Origin: an uncultured Lysobacterales bacterium
GTDB lineage: Bacteria > Pseudomonadota > Gammaproteobacteria > Xanthomonadales > Xanthomonadaceae
DNA: 30,734 nucleotides
Assembly (NCBI GenBank): GCA_946886865.1
Contig: CAMPJI010000023.1
Span: forward strand, 1-30,734
Reading direction: 5' to 3'
Both the position numbers and the translations under genes were made by a program. Of the stretch, positions 9,246 through 18,199 are shown piece by piece; within the stretch, counting starts at the first letter, position 1; each line of letters starts with the position of its first letter. The notes under the pieces were generated by a model. The model was not told where the DNA came from, did no database searches, and saw only the letters and a program-made list of their open reading frames with translations.

Positions 9246-10015
9246 GCCGCCGCATCATCCCGTGCCTGGACGTGAAGGGAGGCCGCGTGGTCAAGGGCGT
9301 GCGCTTCCGCGACCACGTCGACATGGGGGACATCGTCGAACTGGCGCTACGCTACCGGGACGAGGGCGCCGACGAGCTGGTGTTCTACGACATCGGCGCC
9401 AGCCCCGAGGGCCGGCGCGTCGACCGCGACTGGGTCGAACGCGTCGCGCGCGTGCTCGACATCCCGTTCTGCGTGGCGGGCGGCATCCGCAGCGTCGATG
9501 ACGCGCGTGAGGTGCTGCACGCCGGCGCGGACAAGGTATCGGTGAACAGCCCGGCACTGGAACGTCCGGAACTGGTCAACGAACTCGCGGCGGCATTCGG
9601 CGTGCAGTGCATCGTCGCCGGCATCGACAGCCTGCGCGACGACGACGGCCAATGGCGCGTGCGCCAGTACACCGGCGACCCGTCGCGCACGCAGGCGTTG
9701 CCCAGGCGCACGCTGGACTGGGTGGTGGAGGTGCAGGCGCGCGGGGCGGGCGAGGTGGTGCTCAACTGCATGGGCAGCGATGGCGTATGCGAAGGATTCG
9801 ACCTGGAGCAGCTGGCGGCGGTGCGTGCGGTCTGCGACGTGCCACTGGTGGCGTCGGGCGGGGCGGGTGCACCGGCCCACTTCGTGGACGTGTTCCGCCA
9901 GGCCGATTCGGATGCCGCGCTGGCCGCGAGTGTGTTCCATTCCGGGGCGATCCGGATCCCCGCGCTCAAGCGCGAGCTGCGGGCGGCGGGCGTGGAGGTG
10001 CGCGATGTCGGATGA
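9239..10015 (+). CDS. hisF: Imidazole glycerol phosphate synthase, cyclase subunit
   Basis: A 258-residue TIM barrel that uses HisH-derived ammonia to split PRFAR into imidazole glycerol phosphate and AICAR. Catalytic D11 ([14 protein letters not shown]) and D130 (VAGIDS) are present, as are the phosphate loops CVAGGIRS and VASGGAGA. The gene overlaps hisA by 7 bases at its 5' end and hisI by 11 bases at its 3' end, indicating tight translational coupling. AICAR links the pathway to purine synthesis. Confidence 0.96.
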   Translation: MLSRRIIPCLDVKGGRVVKGVRFRDHVDMGDIVELALRYRDEGADELVFYDIGASPEGRRVDRDWVERVARVLDIPFCVAGGIRSVDDAREVLHAGADKVSVNSPALERPELVNELAAAFGVQCIVAGIDSLRDDDGQWRVRQYTGDPSRTQALPRRTLDWVVEVQARGAGEVVLNCMGSDGVCEGFDLEQLAAVRAVCDVPLVASGGAGAPAHFVDVFRQADSDAALAASVFHSGAIRIPALKRELRAAGVEVRDVG

Positions 10016-10637
10016 CGTGGCCCGGGATGACGTGGCGGCACTCGACGCGGACACGCTGGCCTGGGACAAGCAGGACGGGTTTCTGCCGGCCGTCGTGCAG
10101 GACGCCCGTACGCTGCAGGTGCTGATGGTCGGCTACATGGACCGCGCCGCGCTGGCCGCGACCCTGCGCGAGCGCCGGGTCACCTTCTTCAGCCGCAGCA
10201 AGCAGCGGCTGTGGACCAAGGGCGAGTCCTCGGGACACGTGCTGGAACTGGTCGGGATCGAAACCGACTGCGACCGCGACACCCTGCTGGTGCGCGCGAT
10301 CCCGCACGGCCCGACGTGCCATCTACAGCGTGCGAGCTGTTTTGCGGACGCGCGCTCGGACTTCCTGGGCGCGCTGGACGCGCTGGTGGCCAGCCGCGAG
10401 CGCGAGCGCCCGGTGGACAGCTACACCACCTCGCTGTTCGAAGGCGGCGTGCGCCGGTGCGCGCAGAAGGTGGGCGAAGAGGGCGTGGAAACCGCACTGG
10501 CAGCCGTCGCGCAGGACGACGCGGCGCTCGTGGGCGAGGCGGCGGACCTCGTGTTCCACCTCATGGTCACGCTGCGCGCGCGGGGACTGTCGCTGGATGA
10601 TGTTCGCGGCGAGCTGGAGCGGCGGCACGGCCGTTAG
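10005..10637 (+). CDS. hisI: Bifunctional phosphoribosyl-AMP cyclohydrolase / phosphoribosyl-ATP pyrophosphatase
   Basis: A 210-residue fusion (hisIE) catalysing steps 2 and 3 of the pathway. The cyclohydrolase domain (about 1-115) shows [18 protein letters not shown], the metal-binding D88-C89-D90-x-D92 cluster, and the zinc cysteines C105 and C112 ([12 protein letters not shown]). The pyrophosphohydrolase domain (about 128-210) shows the MazG-like [14 protein letters not shown] and DLVFHLMV helices. It is the last his gene. With the genes before it, all enzymes for PRPP to histidine are encoded in this one run. Confidence 0.95.
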   Translation: MSDDVARDDVAALDADTLAWDKQDGFLPAVVQDARTLQVLMVGYMDRAALAATLRERRVTFFSRSKQRLWTKGESSGHVLELVGIETDCDRDTLLVRAIPHGPTCHLQRASCFADARSDFLGALDALVASRERERPVDSYTTSLFEGGVRRCAQKVGEEGVETALAAVAQDDAALVGEAADLVFHLMVTLRARGLSLDDVRGELERRHGR

Positions 10638-10640
10638 CCA

Positions 10641-10662
10641 ACGGCGCGGTAACAGGCGCCGT
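10641..10662 (+). terminator. Possible hairpin at the end of the his operon
   Basis: ACGGCGC and GCGCCGT form a perfect 7-bp stem around an eight-base loop, three bases after the hisI stop. The stem is GC-rich but no T-run follows, so it may only stabilise the 3' end or assist Rho-dependent termination. The rest of the gap to 10852 holds no gene I can support, only a CATAAT box (10825-10830) before the next gene. Confidence 0.35.
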
Positions 10663-10852
10663 GTGTGACGTCGTGCCCGCCAGGCCGAATGCGGCGACGT
10701 CGCGTTATCCGGCCACGGAACAGCGCCGTCGGCCGCACGAACGAGCCACCCGCACGGCCACCTGTCGCCGCCGGCTGGGGCCGCGCGAACGCGATGACGT
10801 CATGGGCCCAGCGCACGTGGACGGCATAATCGTCCGGCATTCCGGAGGTCGC

Positions 10853-12502
10853 ATGCGCCCGTTCATCCTGCTGTTCGCCACACTTTCGTTCGCCGTGCCC
10901 ACACATGCCGTGGCGCAGGCCCCGGCCGGATGCGCCGGCGGCAAGGTCTTCGAGGATCGCAACGGCAATGGCCGACCGGACGCCGGTGAGCCCGGATTGG
11001 CGGGCGTCGCGATCTCCGACGGCAGGACGGTCGAACGCACGGACCGCGACGGGCGTTACCGGATGGCGGCGTCGCCGGACCGTCCGTTGTTCCTGCTCAA
11101 ACCCGCCTCGCATCAGGTGCGCTCACGGGACTACGGGCTGCCGGATTACTGGCGGGTTGCCGGCGACGCGGGCGCCGCTGCCCCCCAGGGGAGCAGCACG
11201 CCGCAATGCCGGCCGTTTGCCCTGACCCCGTTCGTGGCCTCACCCGACCGCCGCGAGGCGCTGGACGTCCTCGTATTCGGCGACCCGCAGGTCAAGTCCG
11301 CGGCCGATGTCGCCTATTTCCAGCGTGACATCGTCGAACCGCTGATGCAGGAAGCGGCCATCGACATGGGGCACGGCTTCGGCCGCTTCCACTTCAAGGG
11401 TGTCGCGGCCGACCTGGGCCTGAGCCTGGGCGACATCGTCGACGACGAACTGTCGCTGTTCCCAGACGTCATCGCCGCCACCACCCGGATGGGCGTGCCC
11501 TGGCTTCACGCGCCCGGCAACCACGACCTCGACCTGGCGGCAGGCAGCGATGCGGCGTCGCTGGCCACGTTCCGTCATCACTTCGGGCCGGACACGTTCG
11601 CGTGGGAGGAGCCGGAAGCGACCTTCATCGTGCTGGACGACGTGATCCACCGGCCGGGCGCGCGGCCGGGCTACATCGGCGGATTGCGCGGCGAGCAGTT
11701 CGACTTCCTGGGTGCCTACCTGCCCACCGTCCCACGCGACCGGTTGCTGGTGCTGGCGTTGCATATCCCGCTGTTCGATACCGGCGGCCGCGAAACGTTC
11801 CGTGCCGCCGACCGCGAGCGCCTGTTCGGGTTGCTCGCACCGTTTCCGAACGTGCTGGTGCTGAGCGCACACAGCCACGTGCAACAGCACGTCTGGCACG
11901 GCGAGGACGCCGGCTGGCCGGGTACGGCGCCGCTGCACGAGTACAACGTCGGCACCACCTGCGGCGCGTTCTGGTCCGGCGCGCCGGACGAGGCGGGTGT
12001 GCCCGAGGCGACCATGGCCGACGGTACGCCCAACGGCCATGCACGCCTGCGCGTTACGGCAGGGGGCGCGTACACGCTGGCCTGGCATCCGGCCCGTCTC
12101 GAAGCAGGCGATCCCTCGCGCACACAGGCCATGCACCTGCATGCGCCGCGCGTGTTGCGCCGCGGTGCCTATCCGGCCTGGGGCGTGTACGCCAATGTCT
12201 ACATGGGCGATGCCGGCACCCGGGTGGAGTACCGGGTCGACGGTGGCCCGTGGCAGCCGATGCGCCGCGTCGAACAGCCCGACCCCGCGCTGCTGGCCGA
12301 GAACGCGCGCGACGACGCCAGCGACGTGTTGCGCGGGTTCGACCGCTCACCGGAAGCCAAGCCATCGACGCATCTGTGGCGAGGCGCGCTGCCGACGGAC
12401 CTGGATGCCGGCCCACATCGCGTGGAGGTCAGGTCATTCGACCGGTGGCAGGGCGAGCAGCGGGCGGCAACGTCGTACCGGCTGGACGAGATTGTCCGCT
12501 GA
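10853..12502 (+). CDS. Exported calcineurin-like metallophosphoesterase with SdrD-B-like N-terminal domain
   Basis: A 549-residue protein with a signal peptide (about 1-22, ending VAQA). Next comes an SdrD-B/Cna-like module (about 27-70: VFEDRNGNGRPDAGEPGLAGV), then a calcineurin-type phosphoesterase domain (about 137-375) and a C-terminal beta-rich domain. Phosphoesterase motifs are GDPQ (about 142), GDIVDD, GNHDLD (222-227), LHIP and AHSH (339-342). The first is normally DxH and here is DxQ, as in a known branch of the superfamily. The architecture matches proteins annotated with metallophos N- and C-terminal domains; the substrate is unknown. ATG 10853 is chosen because of GGAGG seven bases upstream and the signal peptide. 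CATAAT at 10825-10830 may be a -10 box, but no -35 is clear. Confidence 0.85.
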   Translation: MRPFILLFATLSFAVPTHAVAQAPAGCAGGKVFEDRNGNGRPDAGEPGLAGVAISDGRTVERTDRDGRYRMAASPDRPLFLLKPASHQVRSRDYGLPDYWRVAGDAGAAAPQGSSTPQCRPFALTPFVASPDRREALDVLVFGDPQVKSAADVAYFQRDIVEPLMQEAAIDMGHGFGRFHFKGVAADLGLSLGDIVDDELSLFPDVIAATTRMGVPWLHAPGNHDLDLAAGSDAASLATFRHHFGPDTFAWEEPEATFIVLDDVIHRPGARPGYIGGLRGEQFDFLGAYLPTVPRDRLLVLALHIPLFDTGGRETFRAADRERLFGLLAPFPNVLVLSAHSHVQQHVWHGEDAGWPGTAPLHEYNVGTTCGAFWSGAPDEAGVPEATMADGTPNGHARLRVTAGGAYTLAWHPARLEAGDPSRTQAMHLHAPRVLRRGAYPAWGVYANVYMGDAGTRVEYRVDGGPWQPMRRVEQPDPALLAENARDDASDVLRGFDRSPEAKPSTHLWRGALPTDLDAGPHRVEVRSFDRWQGEQRAATSYRLDEIVR

Positions 12503-12539
12503 GTACCTTGGCCTGCACGGCCTGGCCATGCGCATCAGG

Positions 12540-13235
12540 TCAGTCCAACCCGATTTCCGCGAACGATTCAACGCGCCGGTGGCCGTGCGCGGCATCGCCG
12601 AGGCGCGGCTCGGGGTAGTCCTCGCGCCGGTCGACGAGCACGGTTGCCAGACCCGCTTCGCGCGCGGCGTCGAGTTCCTCCACCACGTCCGACAGGAACA
12701 GCACGTCGCCGGGGAGCACGCCGATCGAGTCGACGATGCGGCGGTAGCTGTCGGCCTCCCGCTTGCCGCCGACTTCGGTGTCGAACCAGCCCGAGAACAG
12801 CCCGGTCAGGTCGCCGGCATCGCTGTGGCCAAAGAACAGCCGCTGGGCGGGAACGCTGCCGGACGAATAGACGTACAGCGGCAGGCCGGCGGCGTGCCAG
12901 GCCGGCAGGGCCTCGGCGGCGTCGGGGTAGAGGTGCGCGGTGAAATCCGCGCCCGTGTAGCCGTCCGCCCACACCATGCCCTGCAAGGCCTTGAGCGCGG
13001 TGTGCTTGCGGTCCTCGTCGATCCAGCCCTGCAGGACTTCCACGACCATCGCGTCGTCGCACATGCCACCGTTTTCGCTGGCCACCACGTCCAGCCACTT
13101 GCGCACGGCGGGCTCGCGGCCGCGACGGGCGACGAAGCCGGGCAGGGCGCGGCGGGCGTAGGGGAACAGCACGTCCTTGACGAACGAGATGCTGCTGGTG
13201 GTGCCTTCGATGTCGGTCAGGATGGCCTTGGGCAT
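12540..13235 (-). CDS. mtnC: Enolase-phosphatase E1 (methionine salvage)
   Basis: A 231-residue HAD-superfamily enzyme that enolises 2,3-diketo-5-methylthiopentyl-1-phosphate and then dephosphorylates it to the acireductone. The E1 signature is clear: [16 protein letters not shown] with D8 and E10, YSSGSVPAQ (motif II), [12 protein letters not shown] (motif III lysine) and [13 protein letters not shown] (motif IV). ATG 13235 gives the standard [12 protein letters not shown] start; longer in-frame extensions run into the repeat upstream. It is the last gene of the mtnB-mtnD-mtnC set, separated from mtnD by 106 bases occupied by an inverted repeat. It converges with the phosphoesterase gene, 37 bases from its stop. 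Confidence 0.94.
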   Translation of the reverse strand: MPKAILTDIEGTTSSISFVKDVLFPYARRALPGFVARRGREPAVRKWLDVVASENGGMCDDAMVVEVLQGWIDEDRKHTALKALQGMVWADGYTGADFTAHLYPDAAEALPAWHAAGLPLYVYSSGSVPAQRLFFGHSDAGDLTGLFSGWFDTEVGGKREADSYRRIVDSIGVLPGDVLFLSDVVEELDAAREAGLATVLVDRREDYPEPRLGDAAHGHRRVESFAEIGLD

Positions 13236-13247
13236 GGATCCGGTCGC

Positions 13248-13331
13248 GTAGGAGCGGCTTAGCCGCGATGGAATGTCAGGATGGAGGAGCACGACCCGGA
13301 GGTCGCGAATCGCGGCTGAAGCCGCTCCTGC
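13248..13331. repeat. GTAGGAGCGGC-family inverted repeat between mtnD and mtnC
   Basis: The left arm (13248-13269) and right arm (13309-13331) are inverted copies of one repeat unit. The left arm lacks one base relative to the other copies in this window (CTTAGCC instead of CTTCAGCC). The arms flank about 39 bases of spacer. The position inside an otherwise compact operon suggests an effect on mRNA processing or stability, as for REP elements. Confidence 0.8.
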
Positions 13332-13341
13332 AGAACGCGCG

Positions 13342-13899
13342 TCAGCGCGCCTGGCCCTTCTCGTAGCGCGGGAAGCGTTGGGCGATGTCGGTGCCGGTGA
13401 AGTGGCCGACCCAGCCATCGGGCTCGGTAAAGAATCGGATGGCGACGAAGCTGGGCTCCGGGCCCATGTCGAACCAGTGCGTGGTGCCGTCCGGCACCGC
13501 GATCAGGTCGCCCTGCTCGCAGGTGATCTCGTAGACCCTGTCGCCGACATGCAGAGTGAACAGACCCGAGCCCGCCACGAAGAACCGGACCTCGTCCTCC
13601 TTGTGGAAGTGCTCGTCGAGGAACTTGCGGCGCATCTCCTCCCGGTTGGGGTTGTCCGGTGCGATGCTGACCACGTCGACCGTCTTGAATCCGCGCTCGG
13701 CCACGAGGCGATCGATGTCCGACCGGTAGGCCTCCATGATCGCCTCGGGCGTGTCGCCGGGCTGGACGGGCTTGGCGGCCTCCCATTGCTCGAACCCGAC
13801 CCCGATCCGCGCCAGCTCGCGCGCCATCTCGGCGTGGTCGGTCGTGGACAGCTCCGGGGCGTCGTGGCGGTTCTCGTGGAAGATGCGCAGGCGGCTCAT
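13342..13899 (-). CDS. mtnD: Acireductone dioxygenase
   Basis: A 185-residue cupin that oxidises the acireductone with O2 to 2-keto-4-methylthiobutyrate and formate (iron form), or to an off-pathway product with CO (nickel form). The four metal ligands are all present at expected positions: H97, H99, E103 ([11 protein letters not shown]) and H141 (DGTTHWFD). ATG 13899 overlaps the mtnB stop as ATGA, which fixes the start. The keto acid product is transaminated to methionine by an enzyme not encoded here. Confidence 0.95.
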   Translation of the reverse strand: MSRLRIFHENRHDAPELSTTDHAEMARELARIGVGFEQWEAAKPVQPGDTPEAIMEAYRSDIDRLVAERGFKTVDVVSIAPDNPNREEMRRKFLDEHFHKEDEVRFFVAGSGLFTLHVGDRVYEITCEQGDLIAVPDGTTHWFDMGPEPSFVAIRFFTEPDGWVGHFTGTDIAQRFPRYEKGQAR

Positions 13900-14546
13900 C
13901 GATGACTCCGGGGTTGCAGGGCCAGCAGCTGCAGTTCGCAGCCGAGCAGGAATTCGAACGCTTCCAGGTGCCGGCGGGCCTCGGCCATGTCGCGGCCCCA
14001 GGCGTACAGGCCGTGGCCGTCGATCAGGTAGCCCCACATGCACTGGCGGTCGAGCAGGGCGTCCACCTGCGCGGCCAGCGTGTGCATGTCCTGGCTGTTG
14101 GGCAGGACCGGCAGCTCGACCTCGGTTTCATGGGTGGTGTTGCCGGCAAAGGCCTTCAACAGTTCGTAGCCTTCCAGGTGCACGTGGCCGGCGCCGGCGT
14201 ACAGGCGCGAGGCCACGGTCTGCGTCTGCGAATGCGTATGCAGCACGCAGCCGATCTCCGGGAAGCGCTTGTACAGCTGCGTGTGCAGCAGCGTTTCCGC
14301 CGACGACTTCTGGTCGGTGGCCACGGGCTGGCCGTCCAGGTCGACGACCATGATGTCGCCTTCCGTCAGCCGGCCCTTGTCCCGGCCGGAGACGGTGATG
14401 GCGACATGCGCGTCGTCCATCCGTCGCGAGAAGTTGCTGCTGGTGGCCGGCGTCCAGCCGCGCTCGGCCAGCTCGCGCACGTTGACGATGATTTCGCCGG
14501 CGCAGTGGACCAGCCGCTGCTGGTCGTAGGGGAGGGGGGCGTTCAT
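13896..14546 (-). CDS. mtnB: Methylthioribulose-1-phosphate dehydratase
   Basis: A 216-residue class II aldolase/adducin-fold enzyme that dehydrates methylthioribulose-1-phosphate to the diketone used by MtnC. Zinc ligands fit H103 and H105 (VLHTHSQ) and H178 (DGHGLYAWG). The N-terminal [13 protein letters not shown] and the SGRDKG motif are typical. It is the first gene of the mtn set here. The upstream isomerase MtnA and the nucleosidase or phosphorylase step are not in the window. A possible promoter lies only eight bases upstream, which would make the mRNA leaderless or nearly so; no Shine-Dalgarno sequence is visible. Confidence 0.94.
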   Translation of the reverse strand: MNAPLPYDQQRLVHCAGEIIVNVRELAERGWTPATSSNFSRRMDDAHVAITVSGRDKGRLTEGDIMVVDLDGQPVATDQKSSAETLLHTQLYKRFPEIGCVLHTHSQTQTVASRLYAGAGHVHLEGYELLKAFAGNTTHETEVELPVLPNSQDMHTLAAQVDALLDRQCMWGYLIDGHGLYAWGRDMAEARRHLEAFEFLLGCELQLLALQPRSHR

Positions 14547-14554
14547 GCCGCGAG

Positions 14555-14584
14555 TTTAGAACACCCGTGCCGGCCTCGCGTCAC
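14555..14584 (-). promoter_or_regulatory. Candidate promoter of mtnB-mtnD-mtnC, near-leaderless
   Basis: On the minus strand GTGACG (14579-14584) and TCTAAA (14555-14560) are spaced by 18 bases, each matching the sigma-70 consensus at four of six positions. The -10 ends eight bases before the mtnB ATG. No SAM riboswitch-like structure fits in this short region. Confidence 0.35.
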
Positions 14585-14610
14585 TGGATCGCCGCGGCCC
14601 CGGGCGGGGT

Positions 14611-14644
14611 GCAAAAGAAAACGGCGCGGAGATCCGCGCCGTTT
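14611..14644 (-). terminator. Intrinsic terminator downstream of the permease pair
   Basis: A perfect 12-bp stem (14619-14630 with 14633-14644) is followed on the minus strand by TTTTCTTTTGC. It lies 24 bases past the stop of the second permease gene, so transcription of that pair most likely ends here. It also insulates the mtn promoter downstream. Confidence 0.85.
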
Positions 14645-14668
14645 CCGGGTCTAAGCGCCGCGCCCGTT

Positions 14669-15964
14669 TCAGGCCGCGGTCGGCACCTGGCGTCGGCCGA
14701 AGATGCGGAACAGGCCCCAGGCAATGGCCATGGCGACCCCGGCCCCCAACAGCATGGTCAGGGTGGTGGAGGCCAGCAGCAGGCCGCAGGCGACCAGCGC
14801 GCCGATGCCGAGCAGGCGGTCTCGCATCACCGGGCGGCGCTGCTTCGTGCCGACAACCAGGCTGAGGCCGGCCGCGGCGTACGCCAGCACGACCAGGTTC
14901 ACCACCACCCCGATGATCAGCCCGAACTGCTCGGACACGTTCGGCGAGAGCGTGAGGAAGGCGATGACGCTCATCGCCGAGGCAATGATCAGCAGGCCCC
15001 AGGCGGCGGAGCCGCGTGCGTTGAGCCGGCCGAACACGCCCGGCAGGTAGCCGTGCTGCGCGGCGCGGGCACCGGTCTCGCCGGTCACCAGCATCCAGCC
15101 GCCCAGCGTGCCGGTGGCTTTCAGGGCTGCGGCCGCGGCAATGGCCAGTGCGGCCCACGGCCCGAAGATCTCGGCGGCGACCAGCGCGAACGGTGCGCTG
15201 GACTCGGCCAGCTGCTGCGCCGGGACGATGCCCATCACCAGCACGGACGAGACGATGTAGACGACACCGGCGATGAGGATGCCGCCGACCGTCGCGATCG
15301 GTACGTCGCGGTCCGGGTCGCGCACCAGGCCGGCGATCATCGCGCCGGTCTCCAGGCCCACGAACGCCCAGAAGATCGCGCCCAGCGAGCCGAATACCAC
15401 GCCTGCGTCGGACTGACCGGAGACGTTCCAGGCCGCGTCGTAGATGCCGCGGTCGAAGTGCCCCCAGCCGAACAGCAGCACCACGGCCACCGGCGCCAGG
15501 CCGAACACCACGCACAGCGACTGGAACTTCGCGACCGGCTTGGGCCCCATGAGGTTGACGGCGAACATCAGCCAGATCAGCGCGATCTGCCCGCCGACCT
15601 GCACCATCGGGTTGCTGCCGTCCAGCGGCAGCAGCATGACCAGGTAGCCGAACGCCGCCACCGCGATCGCGTTGTTGCCGATCCACGACGACGCCCAGTA
15701 CAGCGAGGTCGCGAGGAAGCTGGCATCACGGCCGAGCGAGGGGCGGACATAGTCGTCGGCCGACTGCAGGTCCGGGTACTCGCGGGCCAGCCGCGCGAAC
15801 GCGCCGCCCAGCACCAGTGCCAGTGCGGTGCCGACGATCCAGCTGAACACCGTGACGGCGCCGGCCGTGGCCAGCGTGGCGGGCAACAGGAAGAACCCGG
15901 AGCCGATCATGTTGTTGGCCACCACGAAGGTGGCCAACACCGGCCCGATCTTGCGGACGGTCAT
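14669..15964 (-). CDS. APC-superfamily amino acid permease, AdiC/PotE-like
   Basis: A 431-residue inner-membrane protein with about 12 hydrophobic helices. The first helix carries NNMIGSGFFLLPATLA, close to the substrate-binding GSG motif of the arginine/agmatine antiporter AdiC. FWAFVGLETGAMIAGLV in the sixth helix places an aromatic residue and a glutamate where AdiC has W202 and E208. This suggests a basic amino acid or polyamine substrate, or an exchange mechanism, but specificity cannot be read with certainty. The gene begins 10 bases after the preceding permease ends, so the two are probably co-transcribed, and the intrinsic terminator follows. No decarboxylase gene is nearby. Confidence 0.85.
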   Translation of the reverse strand: MTVRKIGPVLATFVVANNMIGSGFFLLPATLATAGAVTVFSWIVGTALALVLGGAFARLAREYPDLQSADDYVRPSLGRDASFLATSLYWASSWIGNNAIAVAAFGYLVMLLPLDGSNPMVQVGGQIALIWLMFAVNLMGPKPVAKFQSLCVVFGLAPVAVVLLFGWGHFDRGIYDAAWNVSGQSDAGVVFGSLGAIFWAFVGLETGAMIAGLVRDPDRDVPIATVGGILIAGVVYIVSSVLVMGIVPAQQLAESSAPFALVAAEIFGPWAALAIAAAAALKATGTLGGWMLVTGETGARAAQHGYLPGVFGRLNARGSAAWGLLIIASAMSVIAFLTLSPNVSEQFGLIIGVVVNLVVLAYAAAGLSLVVGTKQRRPVMRDRLLGIGALVACGLLLASTTLTMLLGAGVAMAIAWGLFRIFGRRQVPTAA

Positions 15965-15974
15965 CGACGCGGCC

Positions 15975-17444
15975 TCAGCGACGCTGGCGCAGCTTGCTGT
16001 GGCGGTAGCCGTAGCCGAAGTAGATCAGCATGCCGATGGCCGTCCAGCCCAGGAACAGGAACCAGTAGTCCATGAACGGCTGCGCGAACAGGTACAGGCA
16101 GGAGACCACGCCCAGCGGGCAGATGACGATGGCCAGCGGTACCCGGAACGGACGGTGCAGGCCCGGCTTGGTGTAGCGCAGGATCAGCACGCCGGCGCAC
16201 ACCGTCGCAAAGGCCAGCAGCGTGCCCATCGACACCATCTCGCCCAGAAGGCCGATCGGCAGGAAGCCGGCCAGCGTCGCGGCGATGACGCCGACGATGA
16301 TCGTGCCGATGTAGGGCGTGTGGTACTTGGGATGCACCTTGCCGAACATCTTCGGCAGCAGGCCGTCGCGGGACATCGAGTAGAAGATGCGCGGCTGCGC
16401 CATCAGCATCACCAGGATGACCGACGACAGGCCGGCGATGGCGGCGATCTCCACCAGCGTCTTCAGCCACAGCAGGCTCGGGTAGGCCTCCAGCGCCGTT
16501 GCGACAGGCTTGGGCGTGCCCAGCTGGCTGTAGGGCAGCATGCCGGTCAGCACGGCACACATGGCGATGTAGATGATGGTGCAGATCACCAGCGAACCGA
16601 GGATGCCGATGGGCATGTCGCGCTGCGGGTTCTTGGCCTCGCCGGCGGCGGTCGAGACGGCATCGAAACCGATGTAGGCGAAGAACACGATGGCCGCCGC
16701 GCGCATCACGCCGTCCATGCCGAAGCGGCCGGGGCCTTCGTTCTCCGGGATGAAGGGCACCCAGTTCGCCGGGTCGATGTAGGCGATGCCGAAGCCGATG
16801 AACAGCAGGATCACCGTGATCTTGATCGCCACGACAATGGCATTGGCCATCGCCGACTGGGTGATGCCCACGTAGCCGATGCCGGTGACCAGCGCGACGA
16901 TGAACACCGCCGGCAGGTTCAGGATGGCACCGGTGCGCGTGAACTCGCCTTCGGAGAACGTCAGCGGCGCCGTCGCGAACAGGTCGGGGATGGGCATCCC
17001 GAGCGTGCCCAGGAAACTGTTGAGGTAGCCCGACCAGCCCACCGCGACCGTGGAGGCGGCGAACAGGTACTCCAGCACCAGGCACCAGCCGATGAACCAG
17101 GCGACGAACTCGCCCAGTGTCGCGTACGAGTAGGAGTAGGCGCTGCCCGAGACCGGCATCATCGCGGAGAACTCGGCGTAGCACAGGCCGGCGAAGGCGC
17201 ACGCGATGCCGGCCAGGACGAAGCTGAGCATGATCGCGGGGCCGGCGTGCTCGGCGGCCGCCTGTCCGGTCAGTACGAAGATGCCTGCACCGATCACCGC
17301 GCCCACGCCCAGCATCATCAGCTGGGTGCCGGTCAGGGTGCGCTTGAGCGTGGCCTCGCCCTCCAGGCTGCCCTCGAAGGGTTCGCCCGCGTCGACGTGG
17401 CCCGCCGGCTCGACCGGCTTGGTGATGAACAGGTTCTTGAACAT
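15975..17444 (-). CDS. APC-superfamily amino acid permease, CAT-type
   Basis: A 489-residue inner-membrane transporter with a hydrophilic N-terminus of about 40 residues and some 12-13 hydrophobic helices. GVGAVIGAGIFVLTGQAA in the first helix, FFAYIGFDAVSTAAGEAKNPQRD in the middle and a conserved loop RIFYSMSRDGLLP are typical of the cationic amino acid transporter family and its bacterial YhdG-like relatives. The substrate is not decided by sequence alone. ATG 17444 is preceded by GGGGAT and gives the usual N-terminus (MFKNLFITKPVE). In-frame codons upstream encode an unlikely Arg/Cys-rich segment. It is the first gene of the two-permease unit. The gap 17445-17632 to the divergent Nudix gene holds both promoters. 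Confidence 0.88.
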   Translation of the reverse strand: MFKNLFITKPVEPAGHVDAGEPFEGSLEGEATLKRTLTGTQLMMLGVGAVIGAGIFVLTGQAAAEHAGPAIMLSFVLAGIACAFAGLCYAEFSAMMPVSGSAYSYSYATLGEFVAWFIGWCLVLEYLFAASTVAVGWSGYLNSFLGTLGMPIPDLFATAPLTFSEGEFTRTGAILNLPAVFIVALVTGIGYVGITQSAMANAIVVAIKITVILLFIGFGIAYIDPANWVPFIPENEGPGRFGMDGVMRAAAIVFFAYIGFDAVSTAAGEAKNPQRDMPIGILGSLVICTIIYIAMCAVLTGMLPYSQLGTPKPVATALEAYPSLLWLKTLVEIAAIAGLSSVILVMLMAQPRIFYSMSRDGLLPKMFGKVHPKYHTPYIGTIIVGVIAATLAGFLPIGLLGEMVSMGTLLAFATVCAGVLILRYTKPGLHRPFRVPLAIVICPLGVVSCLYLFAQPFMDYWFLFLGWTAIGMLIYFGYGYRHSKLRQRR

Positions 17445-17632
17445 CCGGATCCCCAAAAATAGATGTGTCGGCGAAGGTGCGACGCAGACGCATGGGCGGT
17501 GGCGCGAGAGCGCGGGCCCACGAGCGGCGGGCCACCTTACCCCAGCCGTGAAAGCAGCGGCAAGACGCGCCGTGGCGGGCGCGGGCAGTGCACAATCGCA
17601 CCCCGCTTCCGTTCGCACCCGCATTGCTGCAC

Positions 17633-18199
17633 ATGCACATTTCCGACGCCGCCGACCTTGATGCCCTGCATGCGGAGCTGCGCCGCTACGCCGAGCGCTG
17701 GCCCCACGAGGCGGCGACCGCCACGCAGTTCGGCGCGTTGCTCGACGATGACGCGGACCCGTTCGTGCGCGGCCGGCTGGCCGGCCACTTCACCGCCTCG
17801 GCCTGGCTGGTGTCGCGGTGCGGGCACCGCGTGTTGATGACCCATCACCGCAAGTTGCAGCGCTGGCTGCAGCTGGGTGGCCACGCGGACGGTGATCGCG
17901 ACCTGGCACAGGTCGCGCTGCGCGAAGCGCAGGAGGAGTCGGGGCTGCCCGACCTGACGGTCGAGCCGGAGCTGTTCGACCTGGACCGGCACTGGATCCC
18001 GGAGCGCGGCGAGGTGCCGGGCCACTGGCACTACGACGCGCGCTACGTGGTGCGCGCCGGTGACGACGAGCGCTACACGGTGAGCGACGAATCGCTGGCG
18101 CTGGCGTGGGTCGATATCGAGACGTTGCTGGCCGATCCCGCCAGCGACGCATCGCTGCGGCGCATGGCGCTCAAGTGGCGGGCGGGGTGTCCGCGCTGA
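17633..18199 (+). CDS. Nudix hydrolase
   Basis: A 188-residue Nudix-fold protein likely to hydrolyse a nucleoside diphosphate derivative; the substrate is unknown. The Nudix box is at about residues 82-104 and ends in an intact REAQEESGL. The earlier conserved Glu of the consensus (G-x5-E) is replaced by Arg, flanked by two Asp (GDRD). The metal-binding glutamates of the REUxEE part are present. ATG 17633 is preferred over the GTG 45 bases upstream because that GTG lies in a possible -10 region (CACAAT). The last 29 bases overlap the 3' end of the convergent antiporter gene. Confidence 0.85.
   Translation: MHISDAADLDALHAELRRYAERWPHEAATATQFGALLDDDADPFVRGRLAGHFTASAWLVSRCGHRVLMTHHRKLQRWLQLGGHADGDRDLAQVALREAQEESGLPDLTVEPELFDLDRHWIPERGEVPGHWHYDARYVVRAGDDERYTVSDESLALAWVDIETLLADPASDASLRRMALKWRAGCPR

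Noticed and set aside
10794..10803. Perfect 10-bp palindrome ATGACGTCAT upstream of the phosphoesterase gene
   Set aside because: It is short, isolated and not placed against a convincing promoter; chance is likely in a long region.
10661..10852. Longer N-terminus of the phosphoesterase reaching back to 10661
   Set aside because: The added residues are Arg/Thr-rich without similarity. The internal ATG at 10853 has GGAGG and begins a signal peptide.
12503..12539. Terminator in the short gap between the phosphoesterase and mtnC
   Set aside because: Only a weak TGGCC/GGCCA pairing is present, with no T-run.
13236..13418. N-terminal extension of MtnC through the repeat
   Set aside because: The extension would be encoded by the inverted repeat and mtnD antisense sequence. 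The normal family start is at 13235.
14547..14668. SAM riboswitch upstream of mtnB
   Set aside because: The space is taken by the permease terminator and a short promoter region. No conserved riboswitch core is recognisable.
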